From Clostridiales bacterium (GTDB lineage Bacteria > Bacillota > Clostridia > Oscillospirales > UBA644), in NCBI GenBank assembly GCA_003343705.1, contig QAKR01000022.1, positions 1-19,928 on the forward strand: a stretch of DNA of 19,928 bases, read 5' to 3'. Every line of letters begins with the position of its first letter. Within the stretch, counting starts at the first letter, position 1. Below are positions 6,908-15,555 of the stretch, piece by piece. The notes under the pieces were generated by a model, which made no database searches, was not told the DNA's origin, and saw only the letters and a program-made list of their open reading frames with translations. The translations under genes were made by a program, and so were the position numbers.

Positions 6908-8214
6908 AATACATCATTAATAATAAGATCGGAATATTTTTCTCTCTTAATTATTATCCTGCTTTCTCCTTCATTAACCATTACGGCTGCCGGGCGAGGA
7001 ACCCTATTGTAATTTGATGCCATAGAATAGTTATATGCCCCGGTACAATAAACCGCAAGGATATCTCCTGATTTCGGAGCTTGCAGAAATATATCTTTTT
7101 GTAAAAGATCTCCGCTTTCACAACACTTTCCGGCAACTGTAACTTTCTCGTCTTTCTTATCAGTTAAACGAGTTGCGATATCCATATTATATTCAGATTC
7201 ATATAACGCATAACGGGGATTATCCGTCATACCGCCGTCTACAGATACATATGTGCGAACATTTTTTATATTTTTAACAGAGCCTATAGTATAAAGCGTA
7301 ACACCGGCTGAGCCTACAATACTTCTTCCGGGTTCTACCAGAACAAACGGAACAGGAAAATTATTTTTTTCACATACTTCTTTTATTTTAAGAGATACCG
7401 CACTCATAAAGTTTTCATAACTTTTGTGGCTGTCAGATGATAAATATCTAATACCAAATCCACCGCCGAGATTAAGTTCCTTGATTTCTATACCAAGTTT
7501 TTCACGAAGATCGACCATAAAATTAACCATAACTTCTGCTGCTGCAACAAAGGGTTCTACATCAAATATCTGTGAACCGATATGGCAATGAACACCTACA
7601 AGGTTAACATTCTTTAACTTAGATGCAACCTTACAAATTTCAAATGCTTCACCGTTTTCAAGTGCAACACCAAATTTTGAATCTATTTGACCGGTCATAA
7701 TCGCCTCATGAGTATGAGCGTTTATACCTGGCTTTATTCTAAAAGAGATATTCATAACTTTTCCTGCGTCTTTTGCAATTTTATCAAGACGGAAAAGTTC
7801 TTCAATATTATCAACAACAATATGCCCTACACGGGTTTCCACTGCCATACGAAGTTCGTCATCCGTTTTATTGTTTCCATGAAAATAAATCAACTTAGGG
7901 CATACTCCGGCTTTTAAAGCAGTAAAAAGTTCGCCGCCTGAGACTACATCAGCACCTAGTCCTTCCTCGGCAATTATTTTATATATTGCTAAACATGAAA
8001 ATGCCTTTGAAGCATAAAGAGCTAATCCGTTTCCGTTATAGTTTTTTTCTATTGCATATTTATATGCACGGCAATTTTCACGGATTGTTCGTTCTGAATA
8101 AACATAAAGAGGCGTTCCATATTCACGGGCTAATGTTGTACTGGGAACACCGTCTATATAAAGTTCCCCGTTTTTCTCTTCAAAATAACGCCCCATATAG
8201 TTGTTGAATGTCAT
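6904..8214 (-). CDS. lysA: diaminopimelate decarboxylase
   Basis: This 436-residue fold-type III PLP enzyme converts meso-diaminopimelate to L-lysine plus CO2, the last step of lysine synthesis. PLP Schiff-base Lys70 lies in 'ALYASKAF'. Other landmarks are 'HCHIGSQ' (209-215), the phosphate-binding 'GGGFG' (250-254), 'EPGRSIVG' (294-301) and the catalytic 'CCESGD' (364-369), where the Cys comes from the partner subunit in the dimer. The N-terminal strand 'YGTPLYVYSE' is typical. The start ATG 8214 lies 3 nt after the engB gene, with GGAG inside the end of engB serving as ribosome binding site. The stop TGA overlaps the rlmB ATG. Nothing is missing, so it should be active. Confidence 0.96.
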   Translation of the reverse strand: MTFNNYMGRYFEEKNGELYIDGVPSTTLAREYGTPLYVYSERTIRENCRAYKYAIEKNYNGNGLALYASKAFSCLAIYKIIAEEGLGADVVSGGELFTALKAGVCPKLIYFHGNNKTDDELRMAVETRVGHIVVDNIEELFRLDKIAKDAGKVMNISFRIKPGINAHTHEAIMTGQIDSKFGVALENGEAFEICKVASKLKNVNLVGVHCHIGSQIFDVEPFVAAAEVMVNFMVDLREKLGIEIKELNLGGGFGIRYLSSDSHKSYENFMSAVSLKIKEVCEKNNFPVPFVLVEPGRSIVGSAGVTLYTIGSVKNIKNVRTYVSVDGGMTDNPRYALYESEYNMDIATRLTDKKDEKVTVAGKCCESGDLLQKDIFLQAPKSGDILAVYCTGAYNYSMASNYNRVPRPAAVMVNEGESRIIIKREKYSDLIINDVL

Positions 8215-8216
8215 TA

Positions 8217-8855
8217 TTAACCTATCTCCTCAAGAATTGTATAATCAACTGTTTTAATATGCTTAGGTTCGGCTTGAGTCTCACAAACATCCTCAATTAT
8301 CTGTTTTAATTCTCCGAGACCGGCTTTTGTTTGTGAAGAAAAGGGAATTACATTTATTCCAAAAAGCTCTGAAAATCTCTTTACCTGTTCGGCAGCCGCC
8401 GTGTTGGAAAGCTTATCCGACTTCGTTGCCGCAACGGTAAACAGATACTCCGTCTGCATGAGATATTTATACATTATCATATCATTTTCAGACGGATCAT
8501 GACGCAAATCCACTAAAAATACAATTAGCCTTATATCGCGATCAATAGACAAGTAATCACCGATAAGCTTACCCCAATTATGACGCTCCGCTTTTGAACG
8601 CTTGGCAAAGCCGTACCCCGGAAGATCTACAAGATATATTTTTTTATCTATGTCATAAAAATTTATTGCAGCTGTTTTTCCCGGTACAGAGCTGACACGT
8701 GCAAAACTTTTGCGCGACAAAATAGCGTTAATCATAGATGATTTGCCCACGTTAGAACGGCCGACAAAAACAATTTCAGGGCGTCTTTCGGCTTTTATAT
8801 CTTTAACATTAAAACAGCTTTGTATAATATCTACGTTGTTATAGTTTAGTTTCAT
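8217..8855 (-). CDS. engB: ribosome biogenesis GTP-binding protein EngB/YsxC
   Basis: This 212-residue TrmE-Era-type GTPase, at the usual family length, acts in assembly of the 50S subunit. G1 is 'GRSNVGKSS' (32-40), the G2 region 'VPGKTAAINFY' (57-67), G3 'DLPGYGFAK' (77-85), G4 'TKSDK' (144-148) and G5 'SSQTKAG' (173-179). 'LVDLPGYG' is diagnostic for EngB. The ATG overlaps the lon stop codon by four bases (ATGA). lon followed by engB (lonA-ysxC in Bacillus subtilis) is a conserved Firmicutes arrangement that supports both calls. Confidence 0.96.
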   Translation of the reverse strand: MKLNYNNVDIIQSCFNVKDIKAERRPEIVFVGRSNVGKSSMINAILSRKSFARVSSVPGKTAAINFYDIDKKIYLVDLPGYGFAKRSKAERHNWGKLIGDYLSIDRDIRLIVFLVDLRHDPSENDMIMYKYLMQTEYLFTVAATKSDKLSNTAAAEQVKRFSELFGINVIPFSSQTKAGLGELKQIIEDVCETQAEPKHIKTVDYTILEEIG

Positions 8856-11242
8856 TGTACAGCCACCGTCTGATAAATTGTTTTTATAGCTGCTTTTTCT
8901 GTAAAAGCAGTATCAAAAACTTTTTCAACATTATTTGCTAAAACAAATTCTATATTTTCACGCACAACAGGTGCGAGTTCTTCAATATCCGGAGCATTTT
9001 CCTCAGGAATTATTACAGTTTTAACTCCAGCTTTGTAAGCTGCCATTGTTTTTTCTTTAAGCCCGCCTATAGGTAATACGTTACCCCTAATAGTAATCTC
9101 ACCGGTCATTGCAACGTCATGACGGATCTTTGTTCCCGTAAGCTCACTTAATAAAGCGGTTGCCATTGCACACCCTGCTGACGGACCGTCCTTAGGTACT
9201 GCACCCTCCGGAGCGTGTATATGAATATCTTTTTCTTTATAAAACTTGGGGTCCACACCATATTTGTCAGCATTTGAGCGGATATAACTTATTGCCGCTT
9301 TAGCGCTTTCCTTCATAACATCGCCCAGCGAGCCTGTAAGTTCAATTTTCCCTGTGCCCGGCATTACTGCAACTTCAAGAGACATTATCTCTCCCCCGAC
9401 AGTTGTATATGCAAGGCCTGTAACTACCCCTACAGTATCATTTTTGGAAATGTGATCAGGTTTGAATTTTTTTGCTCCCAAAAATTTTTGCAAATTTTTA
9501 ATATTGATTGTTATAGCAGAACATGAATCTGAATTTACAAACTCCCTTGCGGCTTTACGACATATCTTTGCTATGCATCCGTCTAAACGACGAACACCTG
9601 CCTCTTTTGTGTATGAAGAGATTATTTCGTTAATTGCCTCATCGGTAAACTTAAGCTTTCGTGGTGAAATACCATGTTTTTTAAGTTGTTTTTTTATAAG
9701 ATGCTGTTTTGCTATATGAAATTTTTCATCATGTGTATAACTTGAAAGCTCTATTATATCCATCCTGTCATAAAGAGGTGCGGGAATTGTTTCTGCTGTA
9801 TTTGCGGTTGTAATAAAAAATACATTTGATAGATCAAAAGGCATATCAATAAAATGATCTTTAAACGAGTTATTTTGTTCAGGGTCAAGCACTTCTAATA
9901 AAGCAGCGGCAGGATCACCTTTATAATCTGAGCCAAGCTTGTCTATTTCATCAAGTAAAATTACCGGATTACATACTTTTGCATCAGTTATAGCTGAAAT
10001 TATCTTTCCCGGCATTGAGCCCAGATATGTACGGCGGTGGCCGCGTATATCACTTTCATCATGTACACCGCCCAAAGATACTCGTACAAATTTACGATGC
10101 ATTGCACGAGCAATGCTTTCAGCAACAGATGTTTTACCCGTTCCGGGAGGTCCTACAAGACAAAGAATTTGTCCTTTATGATCCGGATTAAGCTTTTTAA
10201 CTGCCAAAGTTTCAAGAATTCGTTCTTTTATTTTTTCCAGCCCGTAATGGTCTTTATTAAGAACTTTCTCAGCACGATTCATATCAATAGCTTCCTTAGT
10301 ATAAGTTCCCCAAGGAAGTTCAAGGCAAGCATCTACATAATTTTGTATAAGGGCACTTTCTTGAGAAGAATAAGGTAATTTAGCAAGTTTAGCAATTTCC
10401 TTATACATTTTTTCTTTACATTCGTTTGGCATTGCGGAATTTCGTATTTCAGAATAATATTCATTTTCATCATCATCGTAAATATCTTCACCTTGATCTC
10501 CCAGTTCTTCTTGCAAAGCATGAAGTTGTTCTCTAAGATAGAAATCACGTTGATTTTTAGTTATACGACTACGCACTTTCCCAGCAAGCTTCTCTTCAAC
10601 TGCGCAAATATCCGTTTCACGCATTAATAAAAAGATAAGCGATTCCAGACGTTCCTGAGGAGCAATTGATTGAAGAATTACCTGTTTATCGGTATACTTT
10701 AAATAAATACTTTGGGCTATATAATCGGCTAAAACGCCGGCATCCTCAATACTTTGAATGCGGATAGCAACTTCGGGTGAAACTTTTTCCATATATTGAG
10801 TTAAATTATTATATGCTTCACGTGCCTTTCGCATTAAAGCGGCTGTTTTTACGTTTTCATGTTCCGGGCAAGGAGTCTCATCTAAAACTTCTACAGCTGA
10901 ATAAAGTGCCCCATCCTTAACGAAAGGTTCACTTGAAAATCTGCCCCGCGCAGAACAATCAAGTGTTACGCGAAGCTCTTCATTAGGAGTTTTTAAAATC
11001 TGACGAATATAAGCCACACATCCGATTTCAAATAAATCCGACGGTGCAGGATCATCAACTTCAATAAACTTTTGTGCTACAAGGAAAATATATCGATTTT
11101 CCTTTAGAGATTTATTTATCGCAGCCGTTGATTTTTCTCGACCTACATCAATAGTTAAAACCATATTAGGTAATGCCACCAGGTTACGTAGGCATAGAAC
11201 TGGCAGAATATCAAAATTTTTATCGTTAATCATATCTTTCAT
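8852..11242 (-). CDS. lon: ATP-dependent protease La (Lon)
   Basis: Cytoplasmic AAA+ serine protease that degrades misfolded and regulatory proteins. The product is 796 residues from ATG 11242, chosen because GGAG (11249-11252) lies 6 nt upstream; a TTG at 11254 overlaps that site and is an unlikely start. In this numbering the N-terminal LON substrate domain spans about 10-200 ('LPVLCLRNLVALPNMVL'), a coiled-coil stretch covers about 210-260, Walker A 'GPPGTGKTS' is 364-372, and Walker B 'VILLDEID' is 427-434. The protease domain occupies about 590-785, with catalytic Ser688 in 'KDGPSAG' and Lys731 in 'GGLKEK'; their 43-residue spacing matches E. coli Lon. The acidic insert around 250-262 ('GEDIYDDDENE') is a minor peculiarity. 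It heads the seven-gene operon from its own promoter. Confidence 0.97.
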   Translation of the reverse strand: MKDMINDKNFDILPVLCLRNLVALPNMVLTIDVGREKSTAAINKSLKENRYIFLVAQKFIEVDDPAPSDLFEIGCVAYIRQILKTPNEELRVTLDCSARGRFSSEPFVKDGALYSAVEVLDETPCPEHENVKTAALMRKAREAYNNLTQYMEKVSPEVAIRIQSIEDAGVLADYIAQSIYLKYTDKQVILQSIAPQERLESLIFLLMRETDICAVEEKLAGKVRSRITKNQRDFYLREQLHALQEELGDQGEDIYDDDENEYYSEIRNSAMPNECKEKMYKEIAKLAKLPYSSQESALIQNYVDACLELPWGTYTKEAIDMNRAEKVLNKDHYGLEKIKERILETLAVKKLNPDHKGQILCLVGPPGTGKTSVAESIARAMHRKFVRVSLGGVHDESDIRGHRRTYLGSMPGKIISAITDAKVCNPVILLDEIDKLGSDYKGDPAAALLEVLDPEQNNSFKDHFIDMPFDLSNVFFITTANTAETIPAPLYDRMDIIELSSYTHDEKFHIAKQHLIKKQLKKHGISPRKLKFTDEAINEIISSYTKEAGVRRLDGCIAKICRKAAREFVNSDSCSAITINIKNLQKFLGAKKFKPDHISKNDTVGVVTGLAYTTVGGEIMSLEVAVMPGTGKIELTGSLGDVMKESAKAAISYIRSNADKYGVDPKFYKEKDIHIHAPEGAVPKDGPSAGCAMATALLSELTGTKIRHDVAMTGEITIRGNVLPIGGLKEKTMAAYKAGVKTVIIPEENAPDIEELAPVVRENIEFVLANNVEKVFDTAFTEKAAIKTIYQTVAVQ

Positions 11243-11248
11243 AAATTG

Positions 11249-11252
11249 CTCC
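11249..11252 (-). promoter_or_regulatory. ribosome binding site deciding the lon start
   Basis: GGAG on the minus strand ends 6 nt before ATG 11240-11242. The longer frame opens at a TTG (11252-11254) that overlaps this very site, so ATG is preferred. Confidence 0.7.
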
Positions 11253-11270
11253 AAATAATAAATACATTAT

Positions 11271-11299
11271 AGTATAACATATTTTTATAATTTTTGCAA
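11271..11299 (-). promoter_or_regulatory. predicted sigma-A promoter of lon operon
   Basis: On the minus strand, -35 TTGCAA (11294-11299) and -10 TATACT (11271-11276) are separated by 17 nt, with a second overlapping TATAAT immediately after. The start would lie near 11264, giving a leader of about 20 nt. I found no CIRCE-type inverted repeat here. Confidence 0.6.
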
Positions 11300-11327
11300 G
11301 TGCTTAAAATTATAAAAAACTACGGCA

Positions 11328-11900
11328 TTACTGCATATCCTTCACACCGAGAATGGCTGTAACAGATTTTGTAGGAGTAAGCATTTGCGATGAAGTAACA
11401 AAAAGACCTATTTTTTTCTGCGCATCTAAGAGCTTAATAATATCATGCTGACAAGAAAGTGATAAATCACCATACCCCGGGCTGAACCGAAATGAAAGAG
11501 TTTTTTTACAAAGCCTTTCAATCTCAAGTTGAACATTATCGGCAAGCGTATCAGCCATGACCGAAAACATACTGTCTAACAAGACTCCTTTTTCAGGTTC
11601 GGAAACCATGTATTCCCGTATTGTTCTGTCTGCGTCTATTCCTACAGTAACAGCTAAAAGATATGCCTGGCTGCAATCCCTCAGAATATCTGAAAGATTT
11701 TTACTCACAACTTTTAAGCTTGTATCTTTAAATAAAATTTCATTGCCGTTTTTTACAAGTTCAAATTTTTTATAAACAAACTTTTCTGAGACTACACTTT
11801 CAGCTTTTTTTTCGCAAAAATCAATAAGACCCCGAACATTCTCCGGAATGTCGGAGCCTTTATAACCAAGATATCTTAAAGCTTCATTTATATTAATCAT
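11328..11900 (-). CDS. stand-alone methionine synthase (MetH) reactivation-domain protein
   Basis: The product is 190 residues from ATG 11900. The longer frame to 11942 would overlap metF by 50 bp, and its extra residues do not look like the family; the N-terminus 'MININEALRYLGYKG' does. The C-terminal signature 'RFSPGYGDLSLS' (138-149) followed by 'IGLFVTSSQMLTPTKSVTAI' (164-183) corresponds to the SAM/cobalamin-binding face of the activation domain normally fused to cobalamin-dependent methionine synthase. 'LLAVTVGIDADRTIREY' (81-97) is also typical. Separate proteins of this type (for example Thermotoga TM0269) are thought to reactivate a MetH that lacks the domain. Placement directly after metF, whose product makes the 5-methyl-THF that MetH uses, supports this. 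MetH itself is not in the window. Confidence 0.82.
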   Translation of the reverse strand: MININEALRYLGYKGSDIPENVRGLIDFCEKKAESVVSEKFVYKKFELVKNGNEILFKDTSLKVVSKNLSDILRDCSQAYLLAVTVGIDADRTIREYMVSEPEKGVLLDSMFSVMADTLADNVQLEIERLCKKTLSFRFSPGYGDLSLSCQHDIIKLLDAQKKIGLFVTSSQMLTPTKSVTAILGVKDMQ

Positions 11901-12783
11901 TTTCTTTATTCGCAGAGCGTATAACACTCCGGATATTTTCATTTATTTTAATGGCAAGATCAATGTTATTCATTGTGTAAAGGTGAATTCCCTGTACCCC
12001 GCTTGATACAAGCTCTATTATCTGTTGTGTTGCATAAGCAATACCTGCATCTCGAAGAGCAAGAGGGTCTGAGGCATAACGGCTTATCATATGTGAAAAT
12101 TTTCTCGGTAATGAGGCTCCGCACATTGTGACGGTTCTTTCAATTTGTGCTTTATTTATGATAGGCATAATACCGGCTTCAACAGGAACATCTATTCCGT
12201 TTTTTTCAAGACGGTCCATAAAAGCAAAAAACTGATCATTATCAAAAAACAGCTGGGTTATTAAGTGTGAAACTCCTGCGTCAATTTTATTTTTAAGATT
12301 TTCAACGTCTTTCTGTAAGCTTTCGCATTCCCCGTGGCCTTCCGGGTAACAAGCTCCGACAACATTAAAAGAACTGTCGTACTCTTTTATAAATGAAACA
12401 AGATCCGATGCATTGGTAAACACATTTTTAGGCTCTACCTCCGGGTTTTTATCACCTCTAAGAGCCAAAACGTTTGAAATTCCGTTTTGTTTGAGTGAAT
12501 CAAGCGTTAATCTGATTTCTTCTTTATCCGAATTTAAACACGTTAAATGAGCTAATGGTTCAACAGAATATTCTGATTTAAGTAAAGACGCAATCTTGCA
12601 TGTTTTATTTTTTTGCACATCGCTGCCACCTGCCCCGTATGTAACGCTTATAAAATCAGACGGAACCTGCCAGATATCCGAAAATGTAGAATATATGGTT
12701 TCTATAGGGCTTGTTTTTTTCGGAGGAAAAACCTCCAGTGAAAAAACAACCTTCTTTTGTTTAAACTTATCTGAAATATTCAT
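11893..12783 (-). CDS. metF: methylenetetrahydrofolate reductase
   Basis: This flavoprotein reduces 5,10-methylene-THF to 5-methyl-THF for methionine synthesis. I chose ATG 12783 (296 residues, the normal length for a bacterial MetF) because AAAGAG lies about 8 nt upstream and residues before it do not look like the family; ATG 12798 is the alternative. Landmarks are 'FSLEVFPPK' (14-22, with catalytic-region Glu17), 'VTYGAGGS' (47-54), 'LALRGD' (106-111, flavin contact), 'GACYPEGH' (143-150) and 'ITQLFFD'. The last eight bases overlap the start of the MetH-reactivation gene, so the two form one transcript. The 3' part 'GVQGIHLYTMN' is characteristic. Confidence 0.94.
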   Translation of the reverse strand: MNISDKFKQKKVVFSLEVFPPKKTSPIETIYSTFSDIWQVPSDFISVTYGAGGSDVQKNKTCKIASLLKSEYSVEPLAHLTCLNSDKEEIRLTLDSLKQNGISNVLALRGDKNPEVEPKNVFTNASDLVSFIKEYDSSFNVVGACYPEGHGECESLQKDVENLKNKIDAGVSHLITQLFFDNDQFFAFMDRLEKNGIDVPVEAGIMPIINKAQIERTVTMCGASLPRKFSHMISRYASDPLALRDAGIAYATQQIIELVSSGVQGIHLYTMNNIDLAIKINENIRSVIRSANKEND

Positions 12784-12811
12784 ATTTTGCTCTTTCATCT
12801 TTATGAAAAAT

Positions 12812-12840
12812 ATTATAATTACTAAATTACTTATACTAAA
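12812..12840 (-). promoter_or_regulatory. possible metF promoter
   Basis: A perfect -10 TATAAT (12812-12817) on the minus strand has only a weak -35 TTTAGT (12835-12840) at 17 nt. It sits in the 121-bp gap after rlmD, about 29 nt before the chosen metF ATG. No terminator is visible between rlmD and metF, so read-through is also possible. Confidence 0.4.
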
Positions 12841-12904
12841 TTGTTCCTGTATACGATAAAAAACTGCTGCAAGAAAAAAATGCAATCACATTACTATAAT
12901 AACA

Positions 12905-14281
12905 TTAATTTTTTTCTTTAGATAATAAGACAACACACTCGACGTGAGTGGTTCGCGGAAACATATCAAAAGGTTGAATTTTTTTAACTTTATAAGAAGG
13001 GTCGGTTGAGATAATGGTATTAAGATCACGTGCAAGTGTTGCCGGGTTACAACTGACATAAACGAATTTTTCTGGGTTAATGTTAATTACGGCCCTTATT
13101 GTTTCGTCGTCAAGGCCTTTTCTCGGAGGGTCTACAACCACAATATTTGGTCTATCTTCAGGTTGAAGTAACGATAAAATATCCCTGGTTTCCGAAGCAG
13201 ATGCCAAATAAAGAAGATAATTCTCTACATTATTTTGCAGCATGTTCTGAGCGGCATTGGATACAGCCTGCTCTACAATTTCTATCCCTATAACTTTTTT
13301 TGCTTCGGGAGAGAGTATGAGCCCGATTGTTCCTATTCCAGAATAAAGGTCAAGCACTATATCTTTTTTTGTAAGTTGAAGAATTTCTTTTATGTAATTA
13401 TATATGTTTTCAGCTTGAGGTGAATTTACTTGATAAAAAGACAAAGGTGAAATATCAAAAAACATACCGCAAAGCTCATCTCGAATAGTTTCTTTACCCC
13501 ACAGCAAACGACATTCACGGCTTAAAATAACGTTTGTATTTTTAGTATTTATATTCATATAAATACTTTTGACGCCTTCATGTTCCGAAAGAGCAGATGT
13601 GAGTTGCTCTTTATGAGGGATGTCTTGACCATTTACAACAACGATTATCATAATTTCGCCGGTCTTAGGAGCTCTTCTTATACAAAAATGCCTTAATAAG
13701 CCCTTACCGGTTTCTTCATTATAACATGAAACCTTATATTTGGAAATATATTCTTCAAATGTTTCTACAATAGTATCAAATGCTTCATCGTTTAGATAGC
13801 ACTTCTCTATCTCTACAATTCTATGGGTGTTCTTAGCAAAAAAGCCGCACTTTCCCGCAGGCGAAATGGGAAATTGCGCCTTGTTACGATAAAACTCTTC
13901 CTGCGGTGATGAAATAACATCCTCTATTTTACAGGTATTGCCGTGGAAATTTTTATGAAAAGCGTCCTCAACGAATTCCCTTTTAAAACTTACCTCAGCC
14001 GGATATATTATATGAGAAAAACTGCATCCGCCGCAACGACGATATGTTTTACAACTGGGCTCAATACGGACATCTGAAATTAGATCAAAATTTTCCGGTA
14101 TGGCAAAAGCATATTTGGGCAAGACTTTAACAACTCGACAGTCCAATATCTCTCCTACGGTTGCCGAATGTACAAATACCGCAAAATTTTTACACTCCTC
14201 ATCATTATAATGAGCAACACCAAGACCTTCAAATGTCATCTTGTCGATAGTTAGTTTTACTATTTCATTTTTCTTCAACAT
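12905..14281 (-). CDS. rlmD: 23S rRNA (uracil-5-)-methyltransferase, RlmD/RlmCD type
   Basis: This 458-residue TrmA/RumA-family enzyme makes m5U in 23S rRNA using SAM. An N-terminal TRAM RNA-binding domain (about 1-62) is followed by the iron-sulfur ligands Cys77, Cys83, Cys86 and Cys161; their spacing parallels E. coli RlmD. The Rossmann domain has motif I 'DLYSGIGTIGL' (311-321), 'VDPPRKGL' (383-390), the nucleophile Cys411 in 'YVSCNPATLARDL', and general-base Glu448 in 'FPRTTHVEC'. All catalytic residues are present. Firmicutes homologues (RlmCD) often modify both U747 and U1939; which sites apply here cannot be told by eye. ATG 14281 has a GAGG ribosome binding site. Confidence 0.93.
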   Translation of the reverse strand: MLKKNEIVKLTIDKMTFEGLGVAHYNDEECKNFAVFVHSATVGEILDCRVVKVLPKYAFAIPENFDLISDVRIEPSCKTYRRCGGCSFSHIIYPAEVSFKREFVEDAFHKNFHGNTCKIEDVISSPQEEFYRNKAQFPISPAGKCGFFAKNTHRIVEIEKCYLNDEAFDTIVETFEEYISKYKVSCYNEETGKGLLRHFCIRRAPKTGEIMIIVVVNGQDIPHKEQLTSALSEHEGVKSIYMNINTKNTNVILSRECRLLWGKETIRDELCGMFFDISPLSFYQVNSPQAENIYNYIKEILQLTKKDIVLDLYSGIGTIGLILSPEAKKVIGIEIVEQAVSNAAQNMLQNNVENYLLYLASASETRDILSLLQPEDRPNIVVVDPPRKGLDDETIRAVININPEKFVYVSCNPATLARDLNTIISTDPSYKVKKIQPFDMFPRTTHVECVVLLSKEKN

Positions 14282-14313
14282 TTTTATCGCCTCGCTTTAC
14301 ATAGACCCATACT

Positions 14314-14342
14314 ATTATATATGAATATTAAAAAAAAGTCAA
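14314..14342 (-). promoter_or_regulatory. rlmD promoter
   Basis: On the minus strand, -35 TTGACT (14337-14342) and -10 TATAAT (14314-14319) are spaced 17 nt, about 33 bp before ATG 14281. It lies back to back with the promoter of the divergent rlmL-like gene. Confidence 0.75.
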
Positions 14343-14362
14343 GTCTAATTGAAAAAAAATTG

Positions 14363-14391
14363 TTGATTTATAAATATAATTGTAGTATAAT
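14363..14391 (+). promoter_or_regulatory. promoter of the rlmL-like gene
   Basis: -35 TTGATT (14363-14368) and -10 TATAAT (14386-14391) are spaced 17 nt. Transcription would start near 14398, immediately before the AAAGGAGA ribosome binding site, so the leader is very short. Confidence 0.75.
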
Positions 14392-14398
14392 AGTCAAT

Positions 14399-14406
14399 AA
14401 AGGAGA
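14399..14406 (+). promoter_or_regulatory. ribosome binding site deciding the TTG start of the rlmL-like gene
   Basis: AAAGGAGA lies 9 nt before TTG 14416. The GTG at 14407 opens the longer frame but directly abuts this site, too close for initiation. Confidence 0.7.
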
Positions 14407-14415
14407 GTGGAATTT

Positions 14416-15555
14416 TTGAAAATAATTGCAACCACAGCTTTTGGTCTTGAAAGCATTACGGCAAGGGAAATTAAAAACCTGGGTTATGCAGATGCAACAA
14501 CCGAAAACGGAAAAATAATGCTGAACGGTACCGAAAACGATGTGGCACGATTGAATATGTGGCTACGGACAGCCGACAGAGTCTTGTGGGAAGTCGCATG
14601 CTTTGAAGCAAAGACATTTGAAGAACTATTTCAAGGGGTAAAAGCCGTACAATGGGGTGATTTTTTACCTGAAGATGCAGAAATGCATGTCATAGGTAAA
14701 TCTATACAGAGCACACTTTTTAGTGTTCCGGATTGTCAATCCATAACGAAAAAAGCTATTATCGAAAAAATGAAAGAAAAATACAGCAGAGAACAGTTTG
14801 AAGAAACCGGTCCGAAATATAAAATTTCTGTTTCATTGCTTAAAGATGTTGCATCAATAACAATTGATACTTCCGGTGCAGGGCTTCATAAGAGAGGATA
14901 TCGTTCATTGGTAGGAGATGCGCCGTTGAAAGAGACTCTTGCTTGCGCACTTATACAATTAAGCTATTGGAAAGATGAAAAGTTCCTTTGCGATCCGCTT
15001 TGCGGAACTGGGACAATACCCATAGAAGCAGCTATGATTGCTTTAAACCGGGCACCGGGATTAAAAAGAAGCTTTGTATGCGAGCAATGGCCTACGTTTT
15101 CACAACAGGTATGGAAAGACGCACGAGAAGAAGCTCATGACCTGTTTTTGCCTGATAAAAATTTAAACATTTACGGGAGTGATATTGATCCCAAAGCAAT
15201 AGAACTTGCGTCGTTGCATGCCGAAGAAGCCGGTATAGACGAGTATATTCACTTTAAAAAACTTGATGTTCGTGACTTTAAATCGGCTCAGAGTTATGGG
15301 TTTATCATAACAAACCCACCATACGGAGAAAGACTGGGCTCGGAACGTCAAGTTGAAGAGCTTTATAAGTCAATGGCAAAATCATTTTTTGCGCTTGATA
15401 ATTGGTCATATTATATATTGACATCTTATCCCGGATTTGAGAAGGTTTTCGGAAAAAAAGCGGATAAGCGTCGTAAACTTTTTAATGGCAGAATAGAGTG
15501 CCAATATTACAGATTTTTAGGGGCAAAACCCCAAAAGGAGTCTTCGGCAGAATGA
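14416..15555 (+). CDS. THUMP-domain class I SAM-dependent RNA methyltransferase (RlmL N-terminal half/YpsC type)
   Basis: The product is 379 residues from TTG 14416. This start gives 'KIIATTAFGLESITAREI', which matches the conserved start of the family, whereas GTG 14407 abuts the ribosome binding site. An N-terminal ferredoxin-like plus THUMP RNA-binding region (about 1-150) ends in 'LHKRGYR' (157-163). The Rossmann domain carries 'DPLCGTGTIPIEAA' (193-206), 'GSDIDPKAI' (254-262) and the N6/N2-type catalytic motif 'NPPYGERL' (300-307). Family members make m2G in 23S rRNA (E. coli RlmL at 2445) or modify tRNA. The exact substrate is not readable from sequence. It is divergently transcribed from rlmD, and its TGA overlaps the next ATG. 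Confidence 0.9.
   Translation: MKIIATTAFGLESITAREIKNLGYADATTENGKIMLNGTENDVARLNMWLRTADRVLWEVACFEAKTFEELFQGVKAVQWGDFLPEDAEMHVIGKSIQSTLFSVPDCQSITKKAIIEKMKEKYSREQFEETGPKYKISVSLLKDVASITIDTSGAGLHKRGYRSLVGDAPLKETLACALIQLSYWKDEKFLCDPLCGTGTIPIEAAMIALNRAPGLKRSFVCEQWPTFSQQVWKDAREEAHDLFLPDKNLNIYGSDIDPKAIELASLHAEEAGIDEYIHFKKLDVRDFKSAQSYGFIITNPPYGERLGSERQVEELYKSMAKSFFALDNWSYYILTSYPGFEKVFGKKADKRRKLFNGRIECQYYRFLGAKPQKESSAE

Noticed and set aside
11243..11327. CIRCE or CtsR operator upstream of lon
   Set aside because: I read both strands and found no TTAGCACTC inverted repeat and no CtsR heptad repeat.
11243..11327. Terminator after the MetH-reactivation gene
   Set aside because: There is a T-rich stretch on the minus strand after the stop codon, but no stem longer than three or four pairs before it.
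11901..11942. Longer N-terminus of the MetH-reactivation protein
   Set aside because: It would overlap metF by 50 bp, and the extra 14 residues do not resemble the family, whose start matches ATG 11900.
12784..12885. Longer N-terminus of MetF, with a hydrophobic stretch that looks like a signal peptide
   Set aside because: MetF is cytoplasmic, the extension is AT-rich noise with the likely promoter inside it, and family length fits the 12783 start.
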